NCBI GenBank assembly: GCA_963787285.1
Contig: CAWBCM010000005.1
Coordinates: 1-64,000 of the forward strand
DNA length: 64,000 nt
DNA from: JAHEJN01 sp963787285
Lineage (GTDB): Bacteria > Actinomycetota > Acidimicrobiia > Acidimicrobiales > JAHEJN01
Reading direction: 5' to 3'
Position numbers and translations under genes: made by a program. The notes under the pieces were generated by a model. It had not been told where the DNA came from. It did not search any database and was given only the letters and a program-made list of their open reading frames with translations. Below are positions 56,370-64,000 of the stretch, piece by piece. Each line of letters begins with the position of its first letter. Positions within the stretch are counted from its first letter, which is position 1.

Positions 56370-56819
56370 GTGATCTCCATGGCGAAGAGCCCCGAACAGA
56401 TGATCGCGATGATGGTCGATGGCGCCCAGCCGCACTGCGACGAGCCGCTCCAGTCGGCGATGATCTGCAGCCACGCCGGGTCGATGGCGAGCGTGCTCAC
56501 CAGCAGATTCCTGCCGGCCGGTGGCGGGCTGCCCCGCACGTCGGAGCTCCCCAATCCGGTTCTGATCGCCGTCGGGCCGTCCACGATCTACGCGTTCAAG
56601 TACAAGCCGAAGGGCTTCAAGGTCAAGCTCAAGTCCGGCTCGGAAGTGGCGCGGTGGCCCCGCAGCTCGATCGACGTGGAGGTCGGCAAGGCCGGTGCCG
56701 TCTCCCAGTTCGCGCTGGTCACCGACCAGGGTGAGGTCTACACCCTGGAGGTCACCACCGCGCTCGGCGGCGCCGGGGCCTACGACCTGTTCATCAAGGC
56801 ACTCCATCCACCGGCCTGA
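56370..56819 (+). CDS. Conserved hypothetical actinobacterial protein
   Basis: 149 residues, probably starting at the ATG at 56,379 or 56,370. The sequence shows a helical N-terminus (SPEQMIAMMVDGAQPHCDEP) and then a pleckstrin-homology-like beta region: NPVLIAVGPSTIYAFKYKPK, SEVARWPRSSIDVEVGKAGA and FALVTDQGEVYTLEVTTALG. No function is known. It ends 6 bases from the convergent small gene. Confidence 0.68.
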   Translation: MISMAKSPEQMIAMMVDGAQPHCDEPLQSAMICSHAGSMASVLTSRFLPAGGGLPRTSELPNPVLIAVGPSTIYAFKYKPKGFKVKLKSGSEVARWPRSSIDVEVGKAGAVSQFALVTDQGEVYTLEVTTALGGAGAYDLFIKALHPPA

Positions 56820-56825
56820 CCGTCG

Positions 56826-57059
56826 TCAGAGCCCAGCCGCACCCAGTGCGTCGGCGGTCCGGCGGATGATGGCGGCGAGCTCGGGATGCTCGCCCTCGAA
56901 CTCGACGGCGTACTCGTTCAGCCGGTCGCCGAGGCCATCGTGATCGTCGCCGTCGACGGCCTCGGTGATCTGGTCGGAGAGCTCGAGCGCGCGCTCCTCA
57001 CTGACGAGATGCAGGCGCTCGGCCAGGTCGATGAGCTGCTCACGCAATTGTGATCTCAT
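56826..57059 (-). CDS. DUF4404-like small helical protein
   Basis: 77 residues from the ATG at 57,059 (MRSQLREQLIDLAERLHLVS), all helical with an acidic centre (ITEAVDGDDHDGLGDRLNEY). It ends ELAAIIRRTADALGAAGL. Size and style resemble DUF4404 proteins of unknown function. The start region overlaps the UbiA gene's longest possible frame, so the UbiA start at 57,107 fits better. Confidence 0.6.
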   Translation of the reverse strand: MRSQLREQLIDLAERLHLVSEERALELSDQITEAVDGDDHDGLGDRLNEYAVEFEGEHPELAAIIRRTADALGAAGL

Positions 57060-57106
57060 TCCCGACAGGGTATGCGTTGTCCGTCGCCGAGGAGGTCCCG
57101 AGCGCC

Positions 57107-57973
57107 ATGTGGTTGCGGCTGTGGGCATTCGTACGACTGAGCCGACCCCACTTCCTGGTGGGCGGATTCGTGATGTTCGGTTTGGGGGCGGTCACCGCGG
57201 GCTCCATCGGTGCGGCGGACTATGTGCTGGGCCAGATCCTCGTCACCTCGACGCAACTGACGGCGCACTACGTGAACGAGTTCGCGGATGTGGAGGCCGA
57301 TCGGCACGTCCGGCACCGCACGTTCTTCTCCGGCGGGAGCGGGGTGTTGGCCAACGACCTGCTTCCACCACGAACCGCCTTGTACGCAGCCTGGGCCTCG
57401 ACGTCGGCCGCCATCGTCGCCGGTCTGTCCTTCGTCGGTCCGAGCCCATGGGTGACGGCGGTCGGGTTCGCGGCGGTGGGCGTGTCGTGGGCGTACTCGA
57501 TGCCACCGATTCGACTGCTCGATCGGGGTTGGGGCGAACTGGTCACCTCGGTCACCGTCGCCGGTGCCGTGCCGTTGATCGCCCCGCTGTCCCAGCACAC
57601 GGTGACAGCGGAGCTCTGGTGGTCGATCGCGATGCTCGTCCCCATTCACGGTTCGATGATGTTGGCATTCGAGTTGCCCGATCTCGACAGCGACGCCGTC
57701 TCGGGCAAGCGGGTGTTGGCCGTGCGCCTCGGACGTCGCCGTGCGGAAACGGTCATCATCGGCCTGGCCTCCATCGGCGGTGCCATCGGTGCGGTCGGGA
57801 TCGGCACCGGCGGCCTACCGCCGGCCACGGCGCTCGGTGCTGCGGCCGCCCTCCCGGCCGCCCTCATGATCGGGTCCATGACCGGTGACCGTCATGGCGT
57901 GCTCACCGCGTCGGCGGTGGCGATGTTCGTGATCTCGAGCGGGGGTCTCGTGGTGGGTCTCTCGATCGGATGA
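57107..57973 (+). CDS. UbiA-family prenyltransferase
   Basis: 288 residues and about nine membrane helices. It starts MWLRLWAFVRLSRPHFLVGG. The two aspartate-rich motifs that hold the Mg-prenyl diphosphate are HYVNEFADVEADRH (first; N-x3-D-x3-D type) and ELPDLDSDAVSGKR (second). It resembles MenA-like 1,4-dihydroxy-2-naphthoate prenyltransferases and other UbiA members, so the acceptor is uncertain. The reading frame extends upstream to 57,050 over the convergent small gene, but the conserved start and a membrane-topology-positive N-terminus favour 57,107. Confidence 0.82.
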   Translation: MWLRLWAFVRLSRPHFLVGGFVMFGLGAVTAGSIGAADYVLGQILVTSTQLTAHYVNEFADVEADRHVRHRTFFSGGSGVLANDLLPPRTALYAAWASTSAAIVAGLSFVGPSPWVTAVGFAAVGVSWAYSMPPIRLLDRGWGELVTSVTVAGAVPLIAPLSQHTVTAELWWSIAMLVPIHGSMMLAFELPDLDSDAVSGKRVLAVRLGRRRAETVIIGLASIGGAIGAVGIGTGGLPPATALGAAAALPAALMIGSMTGDRHGVLTASAVAMFVISSGGLVVGLSIG

Positions 57974-58005
57974 GCCCGCCCGCGTGCCGGTCGTGGGCGT
58001 TCGTC

Positions 58006-59031
58006 TCAGATCCAGTCGAGGATCACCTTGCCGCATCTCCCGGAGGCGACGATCTCGAAGGCGTCGTCGAACCGGTCGGCCGGGAGGCGATGGGTGATGA
58101 TCGAACTGATGTCGAGCCCACTCTGCAGCATCGCCGCCATCTTGTACCAGGTCTCGAAGATCCGCCGACCGTAGATCCCCTGCACCTCGAGGCCCTTGAA
58201 GATCACGTCGTTCACGTCGAGGGTGATCGGTCCCGACGGGATACCCATCAACGCAATACGGGCACCGTGGTTCATCGCATCGAGCATCTGGTTCACCGCC
58301 GACTCGGCGCCCGACATCTCCAGGCCGATGTCGAACCCCTCGGTCATGCCCAGCTCGGTCATCACCGCATCGAGATCTTCGGTAGACACGTCGACCACAC
58401 GGGTGGCGCCGGCCGACGCAGCCATGTCGAGACGGAAGCGGTTGACGTCGGTGACCACGATGTGGCGGGCGCCGATGTGACGCGCGATGGCCGTCGCCAT
58501 GGCGCCGATGGGTCCGGCCCCGGTGATCAGTACGTCCTCGCCGACCACGTCGTAGCGCAACGAGGTGTGGGTCGCGTTGCCGAGGGGGTCGAGCACTGCG
58601 GCGGTGTCGTCGTCGATGTGGGCGGGGACGACGAACACGTTCTCGGCGGGAAGCACCACGAAGTCGGCGAAGGCGCCGGGGCGGGTCACTCCGACGCTGA
58701 TGTGGTTGTGGCAGAACTCTCGTCGGCCCGCTCGGCAATTGCGGCAGTGACCGCAGGTGATGTGCCCCTCGCCGGCGACCCGCTGGCCGACCTCGAGGTC
58801 GACGACATCGGCGCCGACTTCGGCGATCTCGCCCATGAACTCATGGCCCACCACGAGGGGCACCGGAATCGTGGCCTGCGCCCAGGGGTCCCAGCGGTGG
58901 ATGTGCAGGTCGGTTCCGCAGATCGACGTCTTGTGGACCCTGATCAACACCTCGCGATCGCCCGGCGTCGGCCCGTCGACCTCTTCGAGCCAGAGTCCCG
59001 GCTCGGGTTTGGCCTTCACCAACGCTCTCAC
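58006..59031 (-). CDS. tdh: L-threonine 3-dehydrogenase
   Basis: 341 residues. Oxidises threonine to 2-amino-3-ketobutyrate with NAD. Zinc medium-chain dehydrogenase features are SICGTDLHIHRWDPWAQATI, PLVVGHEFMGEIAEVG, the structural zinc cluster EGHITCGHCRNCRAGRREFC, VLITGAGPIGAMATAIARHI and a C-terminal CGKVILDW. The GTG at 59,031 overlaps the kbl stop (GTGA), so it is co-translated with the enzyme that uses its product. A longer upstream frame is antisense/neighbour sequence and not part of the protein. Confidence 0.95.
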   Translation of the reverse strand: MRALVKAKPEPGLWLEEVDGPTPGDREVLIRVHKTSICGTDLHIHRWDPWAQATIPVPLVVGHEFMGEIAEVGADVVDLEVGQRVAGEGHITCGHCRNCRAGRREFCHNHISVGVTRPGAFADFVVLPAENVFVVPAHIDDDTAAVLDPLGNATHTSLRYDVVGEDVLITGAGPIGAMATAIARHIGARHIVVTDVNRFRLDMAASAGATRVVDVSTEDLDAVMTELGMTEGFDIGLEMSGAESAVNQMLDAMNHGARIALMGIPSGPITLDVNDVIFKGLEVQGIYGRRIFETWYKMAAMLQSGLDISSIITHRLPADRFDDAFEIVASGRCGKVILDWI

Positions 59032-60269
59032 GACACCACGCCCATCTCTCGCCCGACGCGTGTGAACGCATCGATCGCCGTGGTGATGTCGTCGTCGGAG
59101 TGGCCCGCCGACATCTGGGTTCGGATGCGTGCGCTTCCCTTCGGGACCACCGGGAACGAGAAGGCGATGACGAACACTCCTTCGGCCAACAGCCGATCGG
59201 CCATGTCGACGGCCACGCGTGCATCGCCCAGCATGACCGGGATGATCGGATGCCCCGCTCCCGTCAACGTGAACCCGGCCGCGGCCATGCCGTCGCGGAA
59301 TCGTTGCGAATTGCGTTCGAGCTGGGTGCGGAGATCGTCGGCCGAACGCAGGAAATCGATGACCTGCAACGTGGTGGCGGCGATCACCGGCGCCAGCGAG
59401 TTGCTGAACAGGTACGGGCGCGACCGCTGGCGCAGCCAGTCGACGATCTCCCGCCGACCGCTCGTGTACCCACCCGACGCGCCGCCCATCGCCTTGCCGA
59501 GCGTGCCGGTGACGATGTCGACCCGTTCGGCGACACCGCAGTGCGCCGGGGTGCCCCGACCGCCCGAGCCGACGAAGCCCACCGCGTGCGAGTCGTCCAC
59601 CATCACCATGGCGTCGTGGCGATCGGCCAGGTCGCAGATCGTCGCCAGGTCGGCGATCACACCGTCCATCGAGAACACGCCGTCGGTGGCGATCAGCCGG
59701 TATCGAGCGTCGGTCGCCTCGCGCAGTCGGAGCTCGAGCTGGCCCATGTCGTTGTTGTCGTAGCGGAGCCGCCGAGCCTTGCTCAAGCGGATGCCGTCGA
59801 TGATCGAGGCGTGGTTCAGTGCGTCGCTGATGACACAGTCCTGCTCGTCGAGGATCGTCTCGAACAGACCGCCGTTGGCATCGAAGCACGAGGAGTACAG
59901 GATCGTGTCGTCGGTGCCGAGGAACCGACTCAGCTCCGCCTCGAGCTCCTTGTGCACGGTCTGGGTTCCGCAGATGAACCGCACCGACGCCATTCCGTAG
60001 CCGTGGGCGTCGAGCGCCTCGCGGGCCGCCTCGACCACCATCGGGTGATCGGCCAGCCCGAGGTAGTTGTTGGAGCAGAGGTTGAGCACCGTGGCACCGT
60101 CGTCGAGCTCGATGTGGGCCGACTGCGGCGAGGCGATCAGGCGCTCACGCTTGAACAGGCCGTCGTCGTCGAGCTCGGCACAGCGGGCGGCGAGGTCGTC
60201 GAGCATCGGGCTTCGAGCTGGTGGTCGCCCGGTGGGCTCGCGGCCGGCGTCGTGATCGTCGAACGGCAC
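59028..60269 (-). CDS. kbl: Glycine C-acetyltransferase (2-amino-3-ketobutyrate CoA ligase)
   Basis: 413 residues, though the conserved part begins around MLDDLAARCAELDD (about 21 residues in). PLP enzyme of the alpha-oxoamine synthase family that splits 2-amino-3-ketobutyrate with CoA into glycine and acetyl-CoA. Marks are NNYLGLADHPMVVEAAREAL, GYGMASVRFICGTQTVHKEL, YSSCFDANGGLFETILDEQD, VMVDDSHAVGFVGSGGRGTP and the PLP lysine in IVTGTLGKAMGGASGGY. It forms an operon with tdh downstream, a standard threonine degradation pair. Confidence 0.95.
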   Translation of the reverse strand: MPFDDHDAGREPTGRPPARSPMLDDLAARCAELDDDGLFKRERLIASPQSAHIELDDGATVLNLCSNNYLGLADHPMVVEAAREALDAHGYGMASVRFICGTQTVHKELEAELSRFLGTDDTILYSSCFDANGGLFETILDEQDCVISDALNHASIIDGIRLSKARRLRYDNNDMGQLELRLREATDARYRLIATDGVFSMDGVIADLATICDLADRHDAMVMVDDSHAVGFVGSGGRGTPAHCGVAERVDIVTGTLGKAMGGASGGYTSGRREIVDWLRQRSRPYLFSNSLAPVIAATTLQVIDFLRSADDLRTQLERNSQRFRDGMAAAGFTLTGAGHPIIPVMLGDARVAVDMADRLLAEGVFVIAFSFPVVPKGSARIRTQMSAGHSDDDITTAIDAFTRVGREMGVVS

Positions 60270-60301
60270 CTCGGCAGTCTATGAGCCTGCCGGTACGCCA
60301 A

Positions 60302-60327
60302 GTGGGCTCCTCCGAAGAGGAGCCCAC
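60302..60327. terminator. Strong hairpin terminator
   Basis: Perfect 11-bp stem (GTGGGCTCCTC / GAGGAGCCCAC) with a CGAA tetraloop. It lies upstream of kbl and downstream of the minus-strand membrane gene (60,407-61,123), so it ends that transcript. It lacks a long T run, as is usual for high-GC actinobacteria. Confidence 0.75.
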
Positions 60328-60406
60328 CTGGGGTTGTCGGAGCCGACCGGTCACAGGTGGCCGGTCGGCATGAGACACCTTGTCGATGCCGACCGATCGA
60401 GGATGG

Positions 60407-61123
60407 TCAGACCTTCAGCAGCTCCTTCTCGGGCTCGTCGGCCGTGAGGGGCTCGGGAACCGTTTCGGGCACGTCGGGCTGGTCCTTGCCCCAGGCGGCC
60501 CAGATCACTGCTGCGCCGGTGACGGTGCAGAGGAAGCCGAGTCCGGCGAGCAGGGCTGCGACACCGAGGGCGAGCTGCAGGGTGCTGTGCGTCGCCGCAC
60601 CGACTCCGAGCTCGGCAACGAGTGCGTGTGCCGTTCCGCTCCACGCCTGATCGCGGGCCGGGCCCTCGATCGGGTGCTGGCGGTCGAAGTCGGTCCAGTA
60701 GCGGCCTTCGACGGCGAACTCATAGGTGCCGGCCTCGAAGGTCTCGCCGTTGTACTCGACGGTTTCGTCGAGAACGACGGTCTGGGTGCCGTGCAACACG
60801 TGGTAGGCGATCGTCGCCATCTGGTACATGTACTCGGTGGCGCTGTTGACGAGGGGATTGTTGGGATCGAGGTCGCTCTCGACGATGGGGAAGTTCCAGT
60901 CGTCTTCGAGCAGGGACCTGATCGCCTGGGCTTCCTCGACGCTGCCACGGTCGATGAGAACGCCGTCCTCGTTGTAGCTCAGGGTGACGTTCTGCTCCTC
61001 ACTGAAGGCTTGGAGTGAGTCGTAGCCACCCTGAACCTTGCCGTAGGCAACCCCGGCTCCGATGAAGAACCCGAGGCCTACCAGAACCAGGAACGCACCG
61101 AGAACCTTCAGTCGTTTTCTCAT
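60407..61123 (-). CDS. Two-helix membrane protein with large external domain
   Basis: 238 residues. The N-terminal helix (VLGAFLVLVGLGFFIGAGVA) is followed by an external domain (QNVTLSYNEDGVLIDRGSVE, DWNFPIVESDLDPNNPLVNS, ATEYMYQMATIAYHVLHGTQ, TVEYNGETFEAGTYEFAVEG). A second helix (LALGVAALLAGLGFLCTVTG) and a short acidic tail end it. No named family is recognised. Proteins of this build are common in Acidimicrobiia. The gene ends at a strong terminator. Confidence 0.7.
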   Translation of the reverse strand: MRKRLKVLGAFLVLVGLGFFIGAGVAYGKVQGGYDSLQAFSEEQNVTLSYNEDGVLIDRGSVEEAQAIRSLLEDDWNFPIVESDLDPNNPLVNSATEYMYQMATIAYHVLHGTQTVVLDETVEYNGETFEAGTYEFAVEGRYWTDFDRQHPIEGPARDQAWSGTAHALVAELGVGAATHSTLQLALGVAALLAGLGFLCTVTGAAVIWAAWGKDQPDVPETVPEPLTADEPEKELLKV

Positions 61124-61297
61124 GACAACCCCAAATCTCTATCTGTGGTTTGTGAAGAGTTTCACAAACGGACAGTTGTCAGCGTGCATCCGTTGGTCTC
61201 CTCCTCACAGGGACTTAAGTCCGTACTCCGGGTGAATAGGACTTATGGCCCTGCGACGGAGTTGTCCCGACGGCTGCGTTTCGGTGAACATCGGCTC

Positions 61298-62312
61298 ATG
61301 CGAGCCGCACTGCTCCGCGAGCCCAAGCCGGCCGGCGACGGTCCACTGGCCATCGTCGAGGTCCCCGAACCCGAGGTCGGGCCCGAGGACGTGCTGGTGC
61401 GGGTCGAGGCCTGTGGCGTGTGCCGAACCGATCTGCAGCTCTGCGAGGGCGATCTGGCCGCCGAGACGCTGCCGATCATCCCCGGGCACCAGATCATAGG
61501 AACCGTCCTGGACTGCGGAAGCCGCGTGATCGACGCCGACATCGGCGAGCGGGTCGGGGTGGCGTGGATCGCCGCGACCTGCGGTTCCTGCCGGTTCTGT
61601 ACCTCGGGTCGGGAGAACCTGTGTGAGCAGGCGCGGTTCACCGGATGGCACCGTGACGGCGGCTTCGCCGAGAGGATGGCCGCGCGGGCCGACTTCTTGT
61701 ACCGCCTGCCCGACGGATTCGATGCCCTCGCCGCGGCGCCGTTGTTGTGTGGTGGGGCGATCGGCCTGCGTTCGCTGCGGGTGTCGGGCATCGAGCCCGG
61801 CGGCCGGCTCGGCCTGTTCGGGTTCGGCGCATCGGCGACGTGTGCCATCCAGATCGCCCGGCACTGGGAGTGCGAGGTGTACGTGAGCACCCGATCGACC
61901 GCCGAACAGCAGCGCTCACTCACCCTCGGCGCGGCCTGGGCGGGTTCCTACGACGAGCAACCTCCGGTGCCGCTCGACGCGGCCGTCACCTTCGCTCCGG
62001 TCGGTGCGGTCGTCGTCGAGCGCGCTGAAGGCCCTCGATCGGGGCGGGGTGGTGGCGATCAACGCGATCCATCTCGACCAGGTCCCCTCACTCGACTACG
62101 CCGACCTGTGGTGGGAACGCCAGATCCGCAGCGTCGCCAACGTGACCCGCGCCGATGTGGCCGACCTCATCGAGCTGGCCGCGGCCATTCCCATCCGCAC
62201 ACAGGTGGAGACACACCCCCTGGTCGATGCGAACGTCGCTCTCGATCGCCTCGCACGCGGGCAGGTGTCGGGCGCGGCGGTGTTGACCATGGAACCGACA
62301 CCCACCCGCTAG
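61298..62312 (+). CDS. Zinc-dependent alcohol dehydrogenase, frameshifted
   Basis: About 337 residues from the ATG at 61,298 (MRAALLREPKPAGDGPLAIV). Medium-chain dehydrogenase features are VEACGVCRTDLQLCEGDLAA (catalytic zinc), IPGHQIIGTV, the structural zinc site ATCGSCRFCTSGRENLCEQA, PLLCGGAIGLRSLRVSGIEP, the cofactor site GGRLGLFGFGASATCAIQIA and, after a frameshift near 62,020, KALDRGGVVAINAIHLDQVP to LTMEPTPTR. It resembles the NAD-dependent AdhA/alcohol dehydrogenase group. The upstream 174-base gap separates it from the divergent membrane gene. Confidence 0.88.
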
Positions 62313-62378
62313 GGGACAAGTGCCCTTGTGGGAGCCCGTCGGCTCTGCCTACCGTCGAACACGGGAGGTTCATCGGTC

Positions 62379-62573
62379 ATGAAAGCAAAGGTCAACGACA
62401 AGATCGTCATCGGCGGCCACAAGGTCGGCAGCCCACTGCGGCGGGGTCTGATCGTCGAGGTCAGAGGCGCCGACGGCGCTCCCCCGTACCTGGTGCGGTG
62501 GGACAACGAACCTGGAGAGCACCTGCTGTTCCCTGGCACCGATGCGGTGCTCGAGAGCGCGTCGCACCACTGA
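62379..62573 (+). CDS. DUF1918 protein
   Basis: 64 residues starting at the ATG at 62,379 (MKAKVNDKIVIGGHKVGSPL). The DUF1918 signature is RRGLIVEVRGADGAPPYLVR followed by WDNEPGEHLLFPGTDAV. It is a small beta-rich protein widespread in actinobacteria, of unknown function. The frame is intact. Confidence 0.88.
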   Translation: MKAKVNDKIVIGGHKVGSPLRRGLIVEVRGADGAPPYLVRWDNEPGEHLLFPGTDAVLESASHH

Positions 62574-62582
62574 CGGCCCCCG

Positions 62583-63440
62583 TCACACCGGCGTCTCGGG
62601 CACCGCCTCCTGCTCGGCGGCCTGCGTCTCGGCGAGGTGCAGAACCCGCTGCGGGTAGGGGATCGTGATGTTGGCCCCGGCAAGACTTTCGCGAATGGCG
62701 ATGGCCACCTCGCTGGTGGCCCAGCGCGCCGTCAGCTCCTCGGACGGATGCCAGAACCGAGCAACCAGTCCGACACCCGAATCGTGGAAGCCGGTGACCA
62801 ACACGTCGGGGGGCGGGGCGTCCTCGAGGGCTTCGACGACGCGGATCGCCTGGAGGACGGTGCGTTGGGCATGGCGAAGGTCGGCGTCATAGGAGACCTC
62901 GAAGGGGAGCAGCGTCCGCCGGTACTCGTTCGCCGTCTGGTTCAGCAGCGGCTCTTCGAGCACCTTCAGGTTGGGTATGTGGACCATCTCACCGTCGAAA
63001 GTCATCATCACCACTGCCCGACCGTTGATGTCGACGACGGTGCCGGTCCTGCCGTTGCTCTGGATCTGGTCGCCCCGCCGGATCGGGCGCCGGGCGTGCA
63101 GCAGGATCGAGCCGACGAGGTTCGAGAGCGTGTGCTGCAGCGACAGGGCCAGGACCACACCACCGAGGCCGAGTGCTCCGAGAATCGGACCGACATTGAC
63201 CTCGAGCTGGCGAAGGGCGTAGACGATGGCGACCAGCACCAGGAGGGTGCCGATGAGGCGAGTGATGATCGTGGTGACGTAGTCCTGGAACCGCAGCGAT
63301 CGAGTGAGGGTCCGCAGCACCTGACGGATGGCGATGGTCACGGCGAAGGCGCCGGCGACCAGCGAGCCGGCGATCAGCCAGTCCTCCCACGTCACCGTTG
63401 CGACGACGAACGAGAGGGGAGCGACGGAATCCAGGGTCAT
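62583..63440 (-). CDS. MscS-family mechanosensitive ion channel
   Basis: 285 residues. Transmembrane helices at WLIAGSLVAGAFAVTIAI and TIITRLIGTLLVLVAIVYAL are followed by the pore-lining helix VGPILGALGLGGVVLALSLQ. The MscS beta domain comes next (RPIRRGDQIQSNGRTGTVVD, INGRAVVMMTFDGEMVHIPN) and a C-terminal alpha/beta vestibule (LPFEVSYDADLRHAQRTVLQ). This is the compact MscS architecture for osmotic down-shock relief. The stop is 9 bases from the convergent DUF1918 gene. Confidence 0.92.
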   Translation of the reverse strand: MTLDSVAPLSFVVATVTWEDWLIAGSLVAGAFAVTIAIRQVLRTLTRSLRFQDYVTTIITRLIGTLLVLVAIVYALRQLEVNVGPILGALGLGGVVLALSLQHTLSNLVGSILLHARRPIRRGDQIQSNGRTGTVVDINGRAVVMMTFDGEMVHIPNLKVLEEPLLNQTANEYRRTLLPFEVSYDADLRHAQRTVLQAIRVVEALEDAPPPDVLVTGFHDSGVGLVARFWHPSEELTARWATSEVAIAIRESLAGANITIPYPQRVLHLAETQAAEQEAVPETPV

Positions 63441-63520
63441 GGCGAGGCACGATTCGGGTCGGAGGCGAACTATCGTCGGCGCCCACCTTAGGTCCCGGCC
63501 GTTCTCGTATCCTGCACGAC

Positions 63521-64000
63521 ATGAGCGATGCCGCGAGCACCACCGAGAGCGCTACTCCCCAGACGCTCGTCGGCGTGTCCTTCGACGACGTGTTCCGGGC
63601 GCGCGAGTTCATGACGGTGGCGTCTCGGTTGAAGTCGAAGAACGAGCTCGTGCTCCACGATGTGGTGCTGATCGTCAAGGATGCCGAAGGCAAGACCGTC
63701 GTGACCGAGACCGTCGACCCGCAGGCCAAGTCCAGCGCACTGTCGGGTGCGGTGTGGGCCGGCCTGTTCGGTCTGCTGCTCGGCGGCCCGGTCGGTTGGG
63801 TTGCCGGCGCTGCAGTGGGGGCCGGAGCCGGTATCGCCGCGGCCAAGGTGATCGACCTCGGTGTGTCCGACGACTGGGTCGAATGGTTCCGCGCTGCGGT
63901 CGGCCCCGAAACTGCCACCGTGGTGTTGCTGGTCAGCGACCTCCGCATCGAGGCGTTGATCGACGAGGCCAAGCGCTTTCCCGGGTCACATCTCGTCTAT
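63521..64000 (+). CDS. DUF1269 family membrane-associated protein, partial at the window end
   Basis: 160 codons are visible with no stop before the window end. The N-terminus is disordered (MSDAASTTESATPQTLVGVS). The DUF1269 body follows: FDDVFRAREFMTVASRLKSK, LVLHDVVLIVKDAEGKTVVT, a glycine-rich hydrophobic segment (GAVWAGLFGLLLGGPVGWVA) and RIEALIDEAKRFPGSHLVY. Proteins of this family are small, often stress-linked, with a glycine-zipper-like membrane segment. Upstream is an 80-base gap from the divergent MscS gene. Confidence 0.85.
   Translation, partial: MSDAASTTESATPQTLVGVSFDDVFRAREFMTVASRLKSKNELVLHDVVLIVKDAEGKTVVTETVDPQAKSSALSGAVWAGLFGLLLGGPVGWVAGAAVGAGAGIAAAKVIDLGVSDDWVEWFRAAVGPETATVVLLVSDLRIEALIDEAKRFPGSHLVY

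Noticed and set aside
58006..59889. A 627-residue frame joining threonine dehydrogenase to sequence antisense/out of frame with kbl
   Set aside because: Homology to Tdh starts at the GTG at 59,031, which overlaps the kbl stop; the upstream part is a frame shadow of kbl.

Overview
The window reads as two unrelated bacterial sequences joined at about position 20,661-20,670. Positions 1 to ~20,665 are alphaproteobacterial and look like a sphingomonad: the mix of a gpmA/pyrC/lipB core, SCP2 protein, GMC oxidoreductase, EHN-type epoxide hydrolase and rhodocoxin-reductase-like flavoprotein fits, as does the palindromic repeat style. Positions ~20,665 to 64,000 are actinobacterial, most like Acidimicrobiia (Ilumatobacter-type). 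They carry a SARP/BTAD regulator, RCC1 plus FG-GAP repeat secreted proteins, DUF1918, tandem universal stress proteins, a class I FBP aldolase and many GTG starts. The join cuts a metallo-beta-lactamase-fold hydrolase on one side and an NRPS adenylation domain on the other, so it is most simply an assembly chimera. No taxonomic search could be run; the assignments rest on gene content and protein style.

Region A, 1-11,207 (minus strand): a tightly coupled operon for an extracellular contractile injection system (eCIS). In transcription order it holds tail sheath, tail tube, a zinc-ribbon baseplate-type protein, a disordered protein with an IGRIEV motif, a DUF4255 (Pvc16-type) protein, an AAA+ ATPase, a small protein, and a very large DUF4157 'eCIS core' protein with a HELAH motif that runs off the left edge. 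Spike, baseplate and toxin genes would lie outside the window. Region B, 11,418-20,670: housekeeping and catabolic sphingomonad genes (methyltransferase, gpmA, pyrC, SCP2, lipoprotein, lipB, epoxide hydrolase, GMC oxidoreductase, FAD reductase, truncated MBL hydrolase).

Region C, 20,661-30,473: a compact biosynthetic cluster. It has an NRPS (C-A-T-C-A, cut by the join), a SAM methyltransferase, an SDR, a stand-alone AMP ligase, an ACP and a Sfp-type phosphopantetheinyl transferase. The binding-pocket residues suggest Thr for the first and Val for the second adenylation domain. The leading condensation domain together with ligase and ACP suggests an acylated (lipo-initiated) peptide. Region D, 30,686-43,758: PPK2, an RCC1/FG-GAP secreted protein, a haem-binding cytochrome, a LivK-type binding protein, a lipoprotein esterase, a MazF/RHH toxin-antitoxin pair, a SARP regulator divergent from a membrane-anchored repeat protein, and a MetE-like enzyme behind a perfect operator-like palindrome. 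Two tRNA-like, D-arm-less elements and a ~100-bp dispersed repeat lie between these genes. Region E, 43,966-50,399: FBP aldolase, then a catabolic operon (extradiol dioxygenase, unknown protein, alpha/beta hydrolase, SRPBCC protein, SDR) divergent from an AraC regulator. Region F, 50,582-64,000: two tandem universal stress proteins, a membrane molybdopterin protein, a SagB-type lipoprotein, YceH, RraB, a UbiA prenyltransferase, the kbl-tdh threonine catabolic pair, a zinc alcohol dehydrogenase, DUF1918, MscS and a DUF1269 protein.

Roughly a third of the genes, on both sides of the join, are broken by single-base frameshifts although the protein family continues in the next frame, and the stop/start overlaps (ATGA, GTGA) are kept. 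This pattern points to indel errors in the underlying reads rather than gene decay. Coordinates of such genes below span the whole broken gene.
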